From NCBI GenBank assembly GCA_005801485.1, contig SYDM01000031.1:1-6264 (forward strand): DNA of 6,264 bases, written 5' to 3'. Positions within the stretch are counted from its first letter, which is position 1. Every line of letters begins with the position of its first letter. Positions 1 to 6,264 of this stretch are shown one piece after another. The notes under the pieces were generated by a model. That model was not told where the DNA came from. It ran no database searches and saw nothing but the letters and a program-made list of their open reading frames with translations. Origin of the DNA: Rickettsiales bacterium. Lineage in GTDB: Bacteria > Pseudomonadota > Alphaproteobacteria > Pelagibacterales > Pelagibacteraceae. The position numbers were made by a program, and so were the translations under genes.

Positions 1-761
1 AACAAAAAAGCCAAGATAATTCTATAGAGGCTTTTGTGAAAAATTTAAAAATGAAAACAGACCTACTTTATCTAGATGAATTACAAGTAACTAATATTGT
101 AGATGCTATGATTTTAGGTAAATTATTTGAGGTTATTTTTAGAGAAAATATTAAAGTTTTAATTTCTTCAAACATAAAAATTGATCATTTATATAAAGAC
201 GGTCTACAAAGAGAGCAGTTTATTTCTTTTATTAAAATTATTAAAAATTTTTGTATTCAACATGAACTAGTAATTAATCAAGATTACAGAAGATCGAAAA
301 AATTAAAGCTAGAACGCTTCTTTTACCCGTTAAATGTGCAATCAACTTTTCAAATAAATCAGCTATTTAGAAAGCTTACTAAAGGAAAAACAAAATCCAT
401 AATTAAATTAAACATCAAACGAAGAACATTTATGATCAATTCTTATTATGAGGGTATCGCTAGATTTAATTTTAGAGAATTGTGTGAAGTTAATCTTGGA
501 GCCGAAGATTATCTAGCCATTGCTGATAAATGTAGTTTTGTTACTTTGGATAATATTCCAAATTTTACCGATGAAAATGTGAATCAACAACAAAGATTTA
601 TTACTTTAATTGATATTTTTTATGAAAAACAAATTGCAATGATGGCAAGTTCTAATTTCAATTTGAATAATTTTACTTCCGCAAGAAGATTAATTGACTC
701 TTACAAAAGAACAATAAGCAGATTATTTGAAATTACTTCTTCAAATTTTAAAAAAGATTAA
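1..761 (+). CDS. zapE: ZapE/AFG1-like P-loop ATPase, C-terminal part (5' end outside window)
   Basis: This is the C-terminal portion of a ZapE (YhcM)/AFG1-family ATPase. The bacterial member is associated with the FtsZ division ring, and the mitochondrial homologue with protein quality control. The reading frame is open from base 3 to the window edge, and residues before the first possible start (GTG at 36) still fit the family, so the gene is cut by the window. Counting from that GTG as residue 1, one sees a Walker B-type LLYLDELQV (10-18), VTNIVDAMILGKLFE (18-32), a sensor-like LISSN (42-46), DGLQREQF with a candidate arginine finger (55-62), DYR (83-85), and the family block LGAEDYLAIAD...LDNIP...RFITLIDIFYE (155-197). 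The Walker A domain is missing, presumably upstream; full-length members are usually about 350-400 residues. The Walker B context is LDEL where many homologues have FDEF. The end is intact (TAA 759-761). Family assignment is strong; cellular role is by homology only. Confidence 0.88.
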   Translation, partial: QKSQDNSIEAFVKNLKMKTDLLYLDELQVTNIVDAMILGKLFEVIFRENIKVLISSNIKIDHLYKDGLQREQFISFIKIIKNFCIQHELVINQDYRRSKKLKLERFFYPLNVQSTFQINQLFRKLTKGKTKSIIKLNIKRRTFMINSYYEGIARFNFRELCEVNLGAEDYLAIADKCSFVTLDNIPNFTDENVNQQQRFITLIDIFYEKQIAMMASSNFNLNNFTSARRLIDSYKRTISRLFEITSSNFKKD

Positions 762-782
762 TTAGCTTATTTAAAATCAAAT

Positions 783-885
783 ATCTCTATATTTTGTTTA
801 ATTTTAACAATTTAGACTACATATAGTAAAGTTTCTAATAGATAAGAGCTATGATTTAAATGAACTTGTATAGAGATTTTTTTTT
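783..885 (+). other. Candidate structured leader or attenuator: distant inverted repeat ending in a T run
   Basis: The nine bases at 783-791 (ATCTCTATA) are the exact reverse complement of 869-877 (TATAGAGAT), with one further possible G-U pair (792/868). The second arm runs straight into nine T's (877-885), the arrangement of an intrinsic terminator with a long internal loop of about 77 bases. A small hairpin is possible inside (794-798 with 806-810). It could be the terminator of zapE, a small RNA, or a cis-regulatory leader of aapJ. The stem is AT-rich and could arise by chance in such DNA. I do not recognise it as any known riboswitch class. Confidence 0.25.
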
Positions 886-901
886 AAATAAAGTGTTGTT
901 A

Positions 902-923
902 AAGCTTTGATCGATCAAAGTTT
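902..923. promoter_or_regulatory. Palindromic operator-like site upstream of aapJ
   Basis: Bases 905-920 (CTTTGATCGATCAAAG) form a perfect 16-bp palindrome. It extends to 902-923 with one mismatch (G904/T921, which would still pair as G-U in RNA). It ends 32 bases before the aapJ start codon. It lies between a weak -35-like TTGTTA (896-901) and a weak -10-like TTTATT (921-926), giving a 19-bp spacer. Perfect dyads of this length next to a promoter usually bind a dimeric regulator. As RNA it could also fold into a 9-bp hairpin with a UCGA loop just ahead of the ribosome binding site. No regulator gene is in the window to assign to it. Confidence 0.45.
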
Positions 924-952
924 ATTAATAAAAAAAAAGGATATCTAAAAAT

Positions 953-1993
953 ATGATTAAATCGTTAAAAAAGTTTTCTTATTTTCTAGTATCAATTGCT
1001 TTATTGATTGGATTCCAATCAGAAGCATTTGCTGAAAAAAAATCTAAAACTTTGAATAAAACAATTAAACAAGGTCATGTGAAATGTGGAGTATCAGAAG
1101 GTCTTCCAGGATTTTCAAATGCTGATGCGTCTGGAAATTGGTCTGGTATCGATGTTGATGTTTGTAGAGCAGTAGCCGCTGCCGTATTAGGAGACGCAGG
1201 TAAAGTGAAGTTCGTTCCTCTGTCGGCTAAAGTAAGATTTACATCATTACAATCTGGTGAAATCGACGTTCTATCAAGAAACACAACTATTACCTTAACA
1301 AGAGATGCTGACTTAAACTTATCGTTTGTTGGTGTTACCTTTTATGATGGACAAGGTTTCATGGTAAAAAAAAGTTCAGGTATAACATCAGTAAACCAAT
1401 TTAAAAATGGTATTACTGTTTGCACTCAAACCGGTACAACAACTGAGTTAAATATGAGAGATTTTTTCAATGCGAAAAAAATCAAATATGAACCGGTTGC
1501 TTTTGATAAAGCAGATGAAGTAAATCAAGCTTACGACGCAGGTCGTTGCGATGCTTTCACAACTGATAAATCTGGTTTAGCTGCACAAAGAACTAAATTG
1601 AAAAACCCAGCTGATCATCTAGTATTACCTGAGACAATTTCAAAAGAACCACTTGGACCTGCAGTACGACATGGTGACCAAGTTTGGGAAGATATTGTTA
1701 GATGGTCACTATTTGCAATGATTGAAGCCGAAGAATACGGAATAAATTCAGCAAATGCAGATTCATTAAAAACTTCAGACAATCCACAAATTAAAAGACT
1801 TCTTGGCGTTGAAGGTGGCCTTGGCGCTCTTTTAGGTGTTGGTAATGAATGGAGCATAAATATTATCAAGCAAGTTGGTAATTATGGTGAAAGCTATAAA
1901 AGAAATATAGCTGATACTGGTATTTTACCAGTAAGAGGACCCAATGCATTATGGAGTCAGGGCGGTCTATTATACGTACCTCCTGCTAGATAA
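953..1993 (+). CDS. aapJ: General L-amino acid ABC transporter, periplasmic binding protein (AapJ/YhdW)
   Basis: This is the periplasmic solute-binding protein of the polar amino acid (family 3) uptake system; it delivers L-amino acids to the AapQ/AapM permease. A Sec signal peptide is clear: MIKSLKK, a hydrophobic core (about 9-21), then AFA at 25-27 with predicted cleavage before E28. The mature protein has the family start HVKCGVSEGLPGFS (42-55), GIDVDVCRAVAAAV (65-78), a ligand-loop SRNTTIT (108-114) with Arg109 as likely carboxylate contact, CTQTGTTTE (157-165), and TTDKSGLA (203-210) with Asp205 as likely amino-group contact. Four cysteines (45, 71, 157, 199) could form disulfides. At 346 residues it is full length, and the C-terminal RGPNALWSQGGLLYVPP is typical of AapJ. 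An AAGGA motif at 937-941 lies 11 bases before ATG. Its base composition looks less AT-extreme than the permease genes, consistent with high expression. YhdW is, as I recall, raised under nitrogen limitation in cultured SAR11. The exact substrate range cannot be read from sequence. Confidence 0.95.
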   Translation: MIKSLKKFSYFLVSIALLIGFQSEAFAEKKSKTLNKTIKQGHVKCGVSEGLPGFSNADASGNWSGIDVDVCRAVAAAVLGDAGKVKFVPLSAKVRFTSLQSGEIDVLSRNTTITLTRDADLNLSFVGVTFYDGQGFMVKKSSGITSVNQFKNGITVCTQTGTTTELNMRDFFNAKKIKYEPVAFDKADEVNQAYDAGRCDAFTTDKSGLAAQRTKLKNPADHLVLPETISKEPLGPAVRHGDQVWEDIVRWSLFAMIEAEEYGINSANADSLKTSDNPQIKRLLGVEGGLGALLGVGNEWSINIIKQVGNYGESYKRNIADTGILPVRGPNALWSQGGLLYVPPAR

Positions 1994-2017
1994 TTCGAAT
2001 AAATAAATTAAAACATT

Positions 2018-2049
2018 AAAAGGGCTAGATTTTCCTAGCCCTTTTTTTT
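2018..2049 (+). terminator. Rho-independent terminator between aapJ and aapQ
   Basis: The arms AGGGCTAG (2021-2028) and CTAGCCCT (2035-2042) are perfect complements around a six-base loop. The stem can extend to 11 bp with AAA (2018-2020) and TTT (2043-2045), and the second arm leads into an unbroken T run (2042-2049). It begins 25 bases after the aapJ stop codon. It is the only GC-rich hairpin with a T tail in the window. Its place inside the operon suggests partial termination, so that binding-protein mRNA exceeds permease mRNA. Confidence 0.9.
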
Positions 2050-2073
2050 ATTCTCCCTTAAAATAAATGTAGC

Positions 2074-3228
2074 ATGAATAGTAGAACTATAAGAAGGTTA
2101 GCACCTCAAATAATAACTGTTTTTATCGTTTTTGCAGTCATTGCTTATTTTTGGTTTAATGCCTACGTTAATATGGATAGCTTTGGTATAGATTTTGGCT
2201 ATGGTTTTTTAACTAATGCAGCCTCTTTTGATATTCAATTCAGTTTAATAGATTACGATGGAAGTAGCCCATATTATAAAGCCTATTTAGTTGGACTTTT
2301 AAATACAATTCTAGTTTCAGTCATTGGCATATTTTTTGCAACTATTCTTGGAGTAACTTTCGGAATAGCAAAACTTTCTAGCAATATTTTAGTTCTAAAA
2401 TTATCAGATTTTTACGTTGAATTTTTTAGAAATGTTCCTTTAATTTTGCAGATTTTCTTTTGGTATTTCTCAGTTTTAAGAGCTCTACCTTTACCGGAAA
2501 ATGCAATTAACATAGGGGACGCTATTTATGTTACAATTAAAGGAGTTTTTGTCCCAAAATTTATTTGGACTAATTTTTATTTTTTTTTAAGTAGTCTTAT
2601 TGCTTCTGTTATAGCAATTATTTTTGTTCTTATTTATGCTAAAAAACAGAAAGAAAACTTGGGTAAAGAGTATCCAAAATTAATAATTTCTTTCTTAATT
2701 TTACTTACCTTATGTTCTAGTGGTTTTATTTTTGGTTTTGTAGAGTTAGAATTTGAGTATCCTGAAATTTATAATTTATCAGATACCGTTTTTAATTTTA
2801 GAGGTGGCGTTTCAATTATACCCGAGTTTTTATCTTTAGTTTTTGCTCTCTCTTTATATACATCCAGTTTTATTGCCGAAAATGTAAGAGCAGGAATTTT
2901 GGGAGTTGGAAAAGGACAGAAAGAAGCTTCTGCATCATTAGGACTTACACCTGGTCAAACTTTAAAATTAGTTGTTCTACCTCAAGCTTTAAGAATTATA
3001 ATTCCACCTACAACTAATCAATATTTAAATTTAACTAAAAATTCATCATTAGCAGCTGCTATTGCTTATCCAGATCTTGTATCTGTATTTGCTGGCACAG
3101 CTTTAAATCAAACAGGAAGAGCAATTGAGATTATAACTATTACTATGGGTACTTACTTAACTCTAAGTATATTTATTTCCTATTTTATGAATTTATATAA
3201 CACAAAAATTGCCCTGAAAGAAAAATAG
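2074..3228 (+). CDS. aapQ: General L-amino acid ABC transporter permease (AapQ/YhdX)
   Basis: This is one of two inner-membrane permease subunits of the amino acid importer. A membrane segment near residues 10-30 is followed by a periplasmic stretch. The HisM/GlnP-type permease domain starts at LVGLLNTILVSVIG (72-85) and includes VEFFRNVPLILQIFF (115-129). An inserted membrane region (about 165-222) is characteristic of AapQ and absent from short HisQ/M proteins. The cytoplasmic coupling loop, the EAA motif that docks on the ATPase, is EASASLGLTPGQTLKLVVLPQA (284-305), followed by PPTTNQYLNLTKNSSLA (311-327). At 384 residues it fits the family. No Shine-Dalgarno is seen before ATG 2074, and an ATG at 2067 runs straight into a stop, so 2074 is the best start. 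The start lies only 24 bases after the terminator's T run. aapM follows after one base. Confidence 0.94.
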   Translation: MNSRTIRRLAPQIITVFIVFAVIAYFWFNAYVNMDSFGIDFGYGFLTNAASFDIQFSLIDYDGSSPYYKAYLVGLLNTILVSVIGIFFATILGVTFGIAKLSSNILVLKLSDFYVEFFRNVPLILQIFFWYFSVLRALPLPENAINIGDAIYVTIKGVFVPKFIWTNFYFFLSSLIASVIAIIFVLIYAKKQKENLGKEYPKLIISFLILLTLCSSGFIFGFVELEFEYPEIYNLSDTVFNFRGGVSIIPEFLSLVFALSLYTSSFIAENVRAGILGVGKGQKEASASLGLTPGQTLKLVVLPQALRIIIPPTTNQYLNLTKNSSLAAAIAYPDLVSVFAGTALNQTGRAIEIITITMGTYLTLSIFISYFMNLYNTKIALKEK

Positions 3229-3229
3229 A

Positions 3230-4471
3230 ATGAAACAAATAAATAAATTTTTAAAAACAAATGCTAATAAAAGTATATTAATTTTTATTGGTTTAATTTT
3301 ATTTTCTTTAGGTTTAACAGATGTTATTTTGTCTTCTTTTTTATCTATCAACTTAACAAATAGTTTCTTATTACCTTTTTTTTTAGCCTTTATAGGACTT
3401 TATTTGATGAGATTTGAATTAACAAATTTTAATTTAGTAAATAAATTAAATAAAAATTTAAATATAGATTTTTTTAATTCTATTTTAACTATTTTGTCTC
3501 TATTTTTTTTATTAAAAATTATTCCATTGCTGTTAGATTGGTTTATATTAGATGCTAATTTTATAGGAACCACTAAAGAAGAGTGCACCGGAAGCGGTGC
3601 CTGCTGGATTTTTATCAATGTATGGTTAAAAAGATTTATTTATGGTTTATATCCTAATGATGAGATATGGAGAATAAACTTAGCCTTTATTTTACTTATT
3701 TTAACAGCAACTTTTGCAATTTTCTCTAAGCCTAAAATAAAAAAATATATAATTTTATTTTTACTTTTTATTTTTCCTTTTATTGCTATCAACCTAATTC
3801 TTGGAGATGTTGGTGGCTTAGTTTATGTAGAAACTGAAGCCTGGGGTGGGTTAGCTTTAACTTTAATTATAGCTATTTTTGGAATTATTTTTTGTTTTCC
3901 TATCGGAATAATGCTTGCTATGGGCAGAAGATCAGAACTTATAGCTATTAAATATTTTTCAATTGGGTTTATAGAACTTTGGCGAGGCGTTCCGTTAATC
4001 ACAGTATTATTTATGGCATCAAATATGTTTCCATTATTCCTGCCAGAAGATGTTTATTTAGACAAATTAGCAAGATGTATTATTGGAATTATACTTTTTG
4101 AAGCTGCTTACATGGCAGAAGTTGTTAGAGGCGGCCTACAATCTTTACCTAGAGGTCAATATGATGCCGCTAAAGCTATTGGAATGGGTTATTGGAAGAT
4201 GCATCTCTTAATAATCATGCCCCAAGCCTTGAAATTAGTTATTCCTGGTGTTGCAAATACATTTTTAGCACTATTTAAGGATACACCTTTAATTTTAATT
4301 GTAGGCGTGTTCGAATTTGCAGGAATGATAAACGTGGCAAAATCAAACCCTAAATGGTTAGGATTTGCAACTGAAGGATATGTGTTTGCGGCTATAGTTT
4401 TCTTTATTTTTTGCTTCATTATGAGTAGATATAGTCAAAATTTAGAAAAGAAATTAAATACTGAAAGATAA
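3230..4471 (+). CDS. aapM: General L-amino acid ABC transporter permease (AapM/YhdY)
   Basis: This is the second permease subunit, expected to pair with AapQ in the inner membrane. The first half (to about residue 190) holds extra hydrophobic segments, around 14-30, 47-60, 85-105, 150-166 and 172-191, with a Cys-containing loop TGSGACWIF (120-128). Such an N-terminal extension is normal for AapM. The conserved permease domain begins at [19 protein letters not shown] (201-219), continues through [18 protein letters not shown] (247-264) and [20 protein letters not shown] (288-307), and carries the EAA coupling loop [23 protein letters not shown] (311-333). [10 protein letters not shown] (346-355) follows, as in polar amino acid permeases. 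The 413-residue length is in the family range. It starts one base after the aapQ stop, with only a weak purine stretch (GAAAG, 3216-3220) ahead, which indicates translational coupling. The N-terminal half is extremely AT-rich, with many Leu, Ile, Phe, Lys and Asn codons. Confidence 0.94.
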   Translation: MKQINKFLKTNANKSILIFIGLILFSLGLTDVILSSFLSINLTNSFLLPFFLAFIGLYLMRFELTNFNLVNKLNKNLNIDFFNSILTILSLFFLLKIIPLLLDWFILDANFIGTTKEECTGSGACWIFINVWLKRFIYGLYPNDEIWRINLAFILLILTATFAIFSKPKIKKYIILFLLFIFPFIAINLILGDVGGLVYVETEAWGGLALTLIIAIFGIIFCFPIGIMLAMGRRSELIAIKYFSIGFIELWRGVPLITVLFMASNMFPLFLPEDVYLDKLARCIIGIILFEAAYMAEVVRGGLQSLPRGQYDAAKAIGMGYWKMHLLIIMPQALKLVIPGVANTFLALFKDTPLILIVGVFEFAGMINVAKSNPKWLGFATEGYVFAAIVFFIFCFIMSRYSQNLEKKLNTER

Positions 4472-4476
4472 AAAAT

Positions 4477-5211
4477 ATGAGCAATGAAATTATAACACTT
4501 AAATCAGTTAATAAATGGTATGGAGACTTTCATGCGCTAAAAGATATAGAGCTTTCAGTTAAAACAAAAGAAAAAATTGTGATTTGTGGTCCTTCAGGTT
4601 CTGGTAAATCAACTTTAATTAGATGTATTAATAGATTAGAAAAACACCAGGAAGGAACAATAATTGTTGATGGTAATGAATTATCGGAAGACACTAAAGA
4701 TATAGAAAAGATACGAGCTGAGGTTGGAATGGTGTTTCAGCAATTTAATTTATTTCCTCATTTGTCAATTTTAGAGAATTGCACGCTTGCACCAATCTGG
4801 GTTAAAAAAATACCAAAAAAGCAAGCAGAAGAACTTGCTATGACAAATTTAAAAAGAGTACAAATTACAGATCAAGCATTAAAATTTCCAGGTCAACTTT
4901 CGGGTGGTCAACAACAGAGAGCCGCAATTGCTAGAGCCTTATGTATGAAGCCAAAAATTATGTTATTTGATGAACCCACTTCTGCTTTGGATCCAGAGAT
5001 GATTAAAGAGGTTTTGGATGTAATGGTTGATCTAGCAAAAGAGGGTATGACCATGATTGTAGTTTCTCATGAAATGGGTTTTGCTAAAGAAGTTGCAGAT
5101 AATATGATTTTTATGGATGAAGGAAGAATTGTAGAAAGAGCTAAAACTAAAGAATTTTTTGAAAATCCTAAATCAGATCGAACAAAACTATTTTTAAGCC
5201 AAATATTATAG
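4477..5211 (+). CDS. aapP: General L-amino acid ABC transporter, ATP-binding protein (AapP/YhdZ)
   Basis: This cytoplasmic ATPase powers the amino acid importer by docking on the EAA loops of AapQ and AapM. All nucleotide-binding motifs are intact: Walker [10 protein letters not shown] (38-46), Q-loop [10 protein letters not shown] (86-95), ABC signature LSGGQQQR (141-148), Walker [14 protein letters not shown] (161-173) with D-loop, and switch histidine VSHEM (196-200) with His198. The aromatic A-loop residue is probably Tyr15 in [10 protein letters not shown]. At 244 residues it is the usual length of the HisP/GlnQ/AapP type, with no C-terminal regulatory domain. It starts five bases after aapM; GAAAG (4463-4467), nine bases upstream of the ATG, is a weak ribosome site. 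Its last codons overlap the end of the opposite-strand cysteine synthase gene by 6 bases. Position in the operon makes the amino acid assignment firm. Confidence 0.96.
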   Translation: MSNEIITLKSVNKWYGDFHALKDIELSVKTKEKIVICGPSGSGKSTLIRCINRLEKHQEGTIIVDGNELSEDTKDIEKIRAEVGMVFQQFNLFPHLSILENCTLAPIWVKKIPKKQAEELAMTNLKRVQITDQALKFPGQLSGGQQQRAAIARALCMKPKIMLFDEPTSALDPEMIKEVLDVMVDLAKEGMTMIVVSHEMGFAKEVADNMIFMDEGRIVERAKTKEFFENPKSDRTKLFLSQIL

Positions 5212-6201
5212 CCAACTTGGTATAGGTAAATTTTTACTTTTTAAAAATTCTTTATTGTAAATTTTACTAGCATAACGTTTACCTGGGTCACAAAGTATTG
5301 TTACAATATTGTGTCTAGGACCCAATTGTTTAGCTAATCTAATAGCACCACCAATATTGATACCGGACGATCCACCTAAACTAATATTTTGATCTTCTTT
5401 TAACTTAAATATTATATTTAAAGCTTCCTCATCAGTGATTTGAAAAGCATCATCTATTAAAGCTTTTTCAAAATTTTTAGTAATTCTAGCTGTGCCTATT
5501 CCTTCTGTAATTGAATTTCCAGTATTTTCTAGTTTATTAAATTTTATATGAGAATATAACGAGGAGCCCATTGGATCTGCTAAGGCAATTTTAATATTCT
5601 TATTTCTTTCTTTTAACCCAATAGAAACTCCAGCCAAAGTCCCTCCAGTTCCAACCGAGCATACAAATCCATGAACTTGTCCAGCAGTTTGAGTCCATAT
5701 TTCTTTAGCAGTTGTTTGAATATGTGCTTCTGTATTTATGGTGTTGTCAAATTGATTAGCCCACAAAACACCATTTTTATTTGATCCTAAAAGTTCATCT
5801 GCAATCTTTTTGGATTGTTTAATATAATTATTTGGATTTGTGTAAGGGACTGCATCTACCTCAATAAGTTCTGCGCCTAAATCTTTAAGTATCTTTTTTT
5901 TTTCAATTGATTGAGTTCGCGGGATTACAACTTTTAAGTTAAGACCATAAGCTTTAGTTACAACAGCTAAACCTATACCGGTATTTCCCGCAGTTCCTTC
6001 AACAACTATTCCACCTTTTTGAATTTTATTATTTTTAATGGCATCCTCAACAATAAAGAGTGCAGCACGATCTTTTATAGATTCGCCAGGATTAAAATAT
6101 TCTCCTTTACCATAAATATTGCATCCAGTTAATTCCGAAGCTTGTTTTAATCTAATTAATGGTGTATTTCCAATTTGTTTTAAAATACTTAGATTATCCA
6201 T
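5206..6201 (-). CDS. cysK: PLP-dependent cysteine synthase family protein (CysK-like; desulfhydrase possible)
   Basis: This is a fold-type II pyridoxal-phosphate enzyme of the cysteine synthase/cystathionine beta-synthase family. The named reaction is O-acetylserine plus sulfide to cysteine plus acetate. I start it at ATG 6201 (331 residues): [18 protein letters not shown] matches the usual N-terminus. An ATG ten codons earlier (6231) adds an unusual MKFYFHIFKN, and a TATAAT at 6240-6235 would place the transcript start at about that codon. In 331-residue numbering: Schiff-base lysine Lys43 in NPGESIKDR, substrate loop [12 protein letters not shown] (68-79), PLP-phosphate loop GTGGTLAG (184-191), ITEGIG (231-236), and GGSSG (276-280) near the pyridine nitrogen. 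EGTAGNTG replaces the EPTSGNTG of classical CysK. This marks a subgroup often called cysteine synthase A in Alphaproteobacteria, but it also resembles cysteine desulfhydrases such as mycobacterial Cds1. Family is certain; direction of the physiological reaction is not. Confidence 0.9.
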   Translation of the reverse strand: MDNLSILKQIGNTPLIRLKQASELTGCNIYGKGEYFNPGESIKDRAALFIVEDAIKNNKIQKGGIVVEGTAGNTGIGLAVVTKAYGLNLKVVIPRTQSIEKKKILKDLGAELIEVDAVPYTNPNNYIKQSKKIADELLGSNKNGVLWANQFDNTINTEAHIQTTAKEIWTQTAGQVHGFVCSVGTGGTLAGVSIGLKERNKNIKIALADPMGSSLYSHIKFNKLENTGNSITEGIGTARITKNFEKALIDDAFQITDEEALNIIFKLKEDQNISLGGSSGINIGGAIRLAKQLGPRHNIVTILCDPGKRYASKIYNKEFLKSKNLPIPSWL

Positions 6202-6234
6202 GTTTTTAAATATATGAAAATAAAATTTCATTCA

Positions 6235-6262
6235 ATTATATTAATTTTATTTTTTTCAACAA
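6235..6262 (-). promoter_or_regulatory. Candidate promoter of the cysteine synthase gene
   Basis: On the minus strand a perfect TATAAT lies at 6240-6235. A weak -35-like TTGTTG sits at 6262-6257, 16 bases upstream. Transcription would begin near 6229-6227, inside or just after the upstream ATG (6231) and about 26-28 bases before the ATG at 6201, supporting the shorter protein. TATAAT is common by chance in such AT-rich DNA, and the -35 matches the consensus at only three positions, so this is tentative. Confidence 0.4.
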
Positions 6263-6264
6263 AA

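Noticed and set aside
771..807. Inverted repeat TTAAAAT / ATTTTAA after zapE as a terminator
   Set aside because: The stem is all A-T, the spacing is loose and no T run follows the second arm; it is not distinguishable from background.
818..827. TACATA or TATAGT as the aapJ -10 box
   Set aside because: Both are weak matches without a convincing -35 partner, and similar hexamers are abundant in this gap, so I did not list them as promoters.
762..952. A known riboswitch class (for example SAM-II/SAM-V or glycine) in the aapJ leader
   Set aside because: I could not find the conserved core sequences of these classes here, and the downstream gene is not a usual partner; only generic inverted repeats are visible.
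1075..1284. Antisense open frame of 69 codons within aapJ
   Set aside because: It lies fully opposite a well-supported gene, resembles no known protein and has no start signals; it is a by-product of the aapJ codon pattern. The same holds for the antisense frame at 1615-1869.
3400..3618. Antisense open frame of 72 codons within aapM
   Set aside because: It is opposite strongly conserved membrane protein coding sequence, with no recognisable motif or ribosome site. The antisense frame at 4189-4419 is rejected for the same reason.
5229..5249. Inverted repeat AATTTTT / AAAAATT near the aapP-cysK junction as a possible terminator
   Set aside because: The 7-bp stem is made only of A-T pairs, lies inside the cysK coding region and is not followed by a T run on the plus strand; it is expected by chance in this base composition.
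1..6264. Mobile elements, CRISPR arrays, RNA genes, or a novel defence or biosynthetic system
   Set aside because: There are no terminal inverted repeats, transposase or integrase motifs, regularly spaced repeats, or tRNA/rRNA signatures, and every sizeable frame belongs to a well-known household family.

Overview
The window reads as ordinary chromosomal DNA from a very AT-rich, streamlined alphaproteobacterium. The best guess is the SAR11 clade (Pelagibacterales, 'Candidatus Pelagibacter'-like). The reasons are the strong A/T bias at third codon positions, the short intergenic gaps, weak or absent Shine-Dalgarno sequences, lysine/isoleucine/asparagine-rich proteins, and a complete Aap/Yhd-type general amino acid ABC transporter next to a cysteine synthase family gene. 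This assignment is inferred from gene content and composition, not from a phylogenetic marker.

Layout: (1) 1-761 (+) is the C-terminal two thirds of a ZapE/AFG1-like P-loop ATPase whose start lies before the window. (2) 762-952 is a non-coding gap that must carry the control region of the transporter. It holds a long-range inverted repeat ending in a nine-T run, and a 16-bp perfect palindrome just before the next gene. (3) 953-5211 (+) is a four-gene transporter operon: periplasmic binding protein (aapJ/yhdW), a strong intrinsic terminator at 2018-2049, two membrane permeases (aapQ/yhdX, aapM/yhdY) and the ATPase (aapP/yhdZ). The last three genes are separated by only 1 and 5 bases. (4) 5206-6201 (-) is a PLP-dependent cysteine synthase family gene. 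It converges on the transporter and overlaps its last gene by 6 bases.

How the genes work together: AapJ captures L-amino acids in the periplasm, AapQ and AapM form the channel, and AapP powers uptake by ATP hydrolysis. The terminator directly after aapJ would let the cell make much more binding protein than membrane complex. The cysteine synthase family enzyme handles cysteine and sulfide in the cytoplasm. It is transcribed separately and has no proven link to the transporter.

No mobile element, CRISPR array, tRNA or rRNA gene, phage gene or defence gene is visible. I see no undescribed multi-gene system. The parts most worth checking are regulatory: the palindrome and leader before aapJ, the intra-operon terminator, and the unresolved function of the cysteine synthase homologue.
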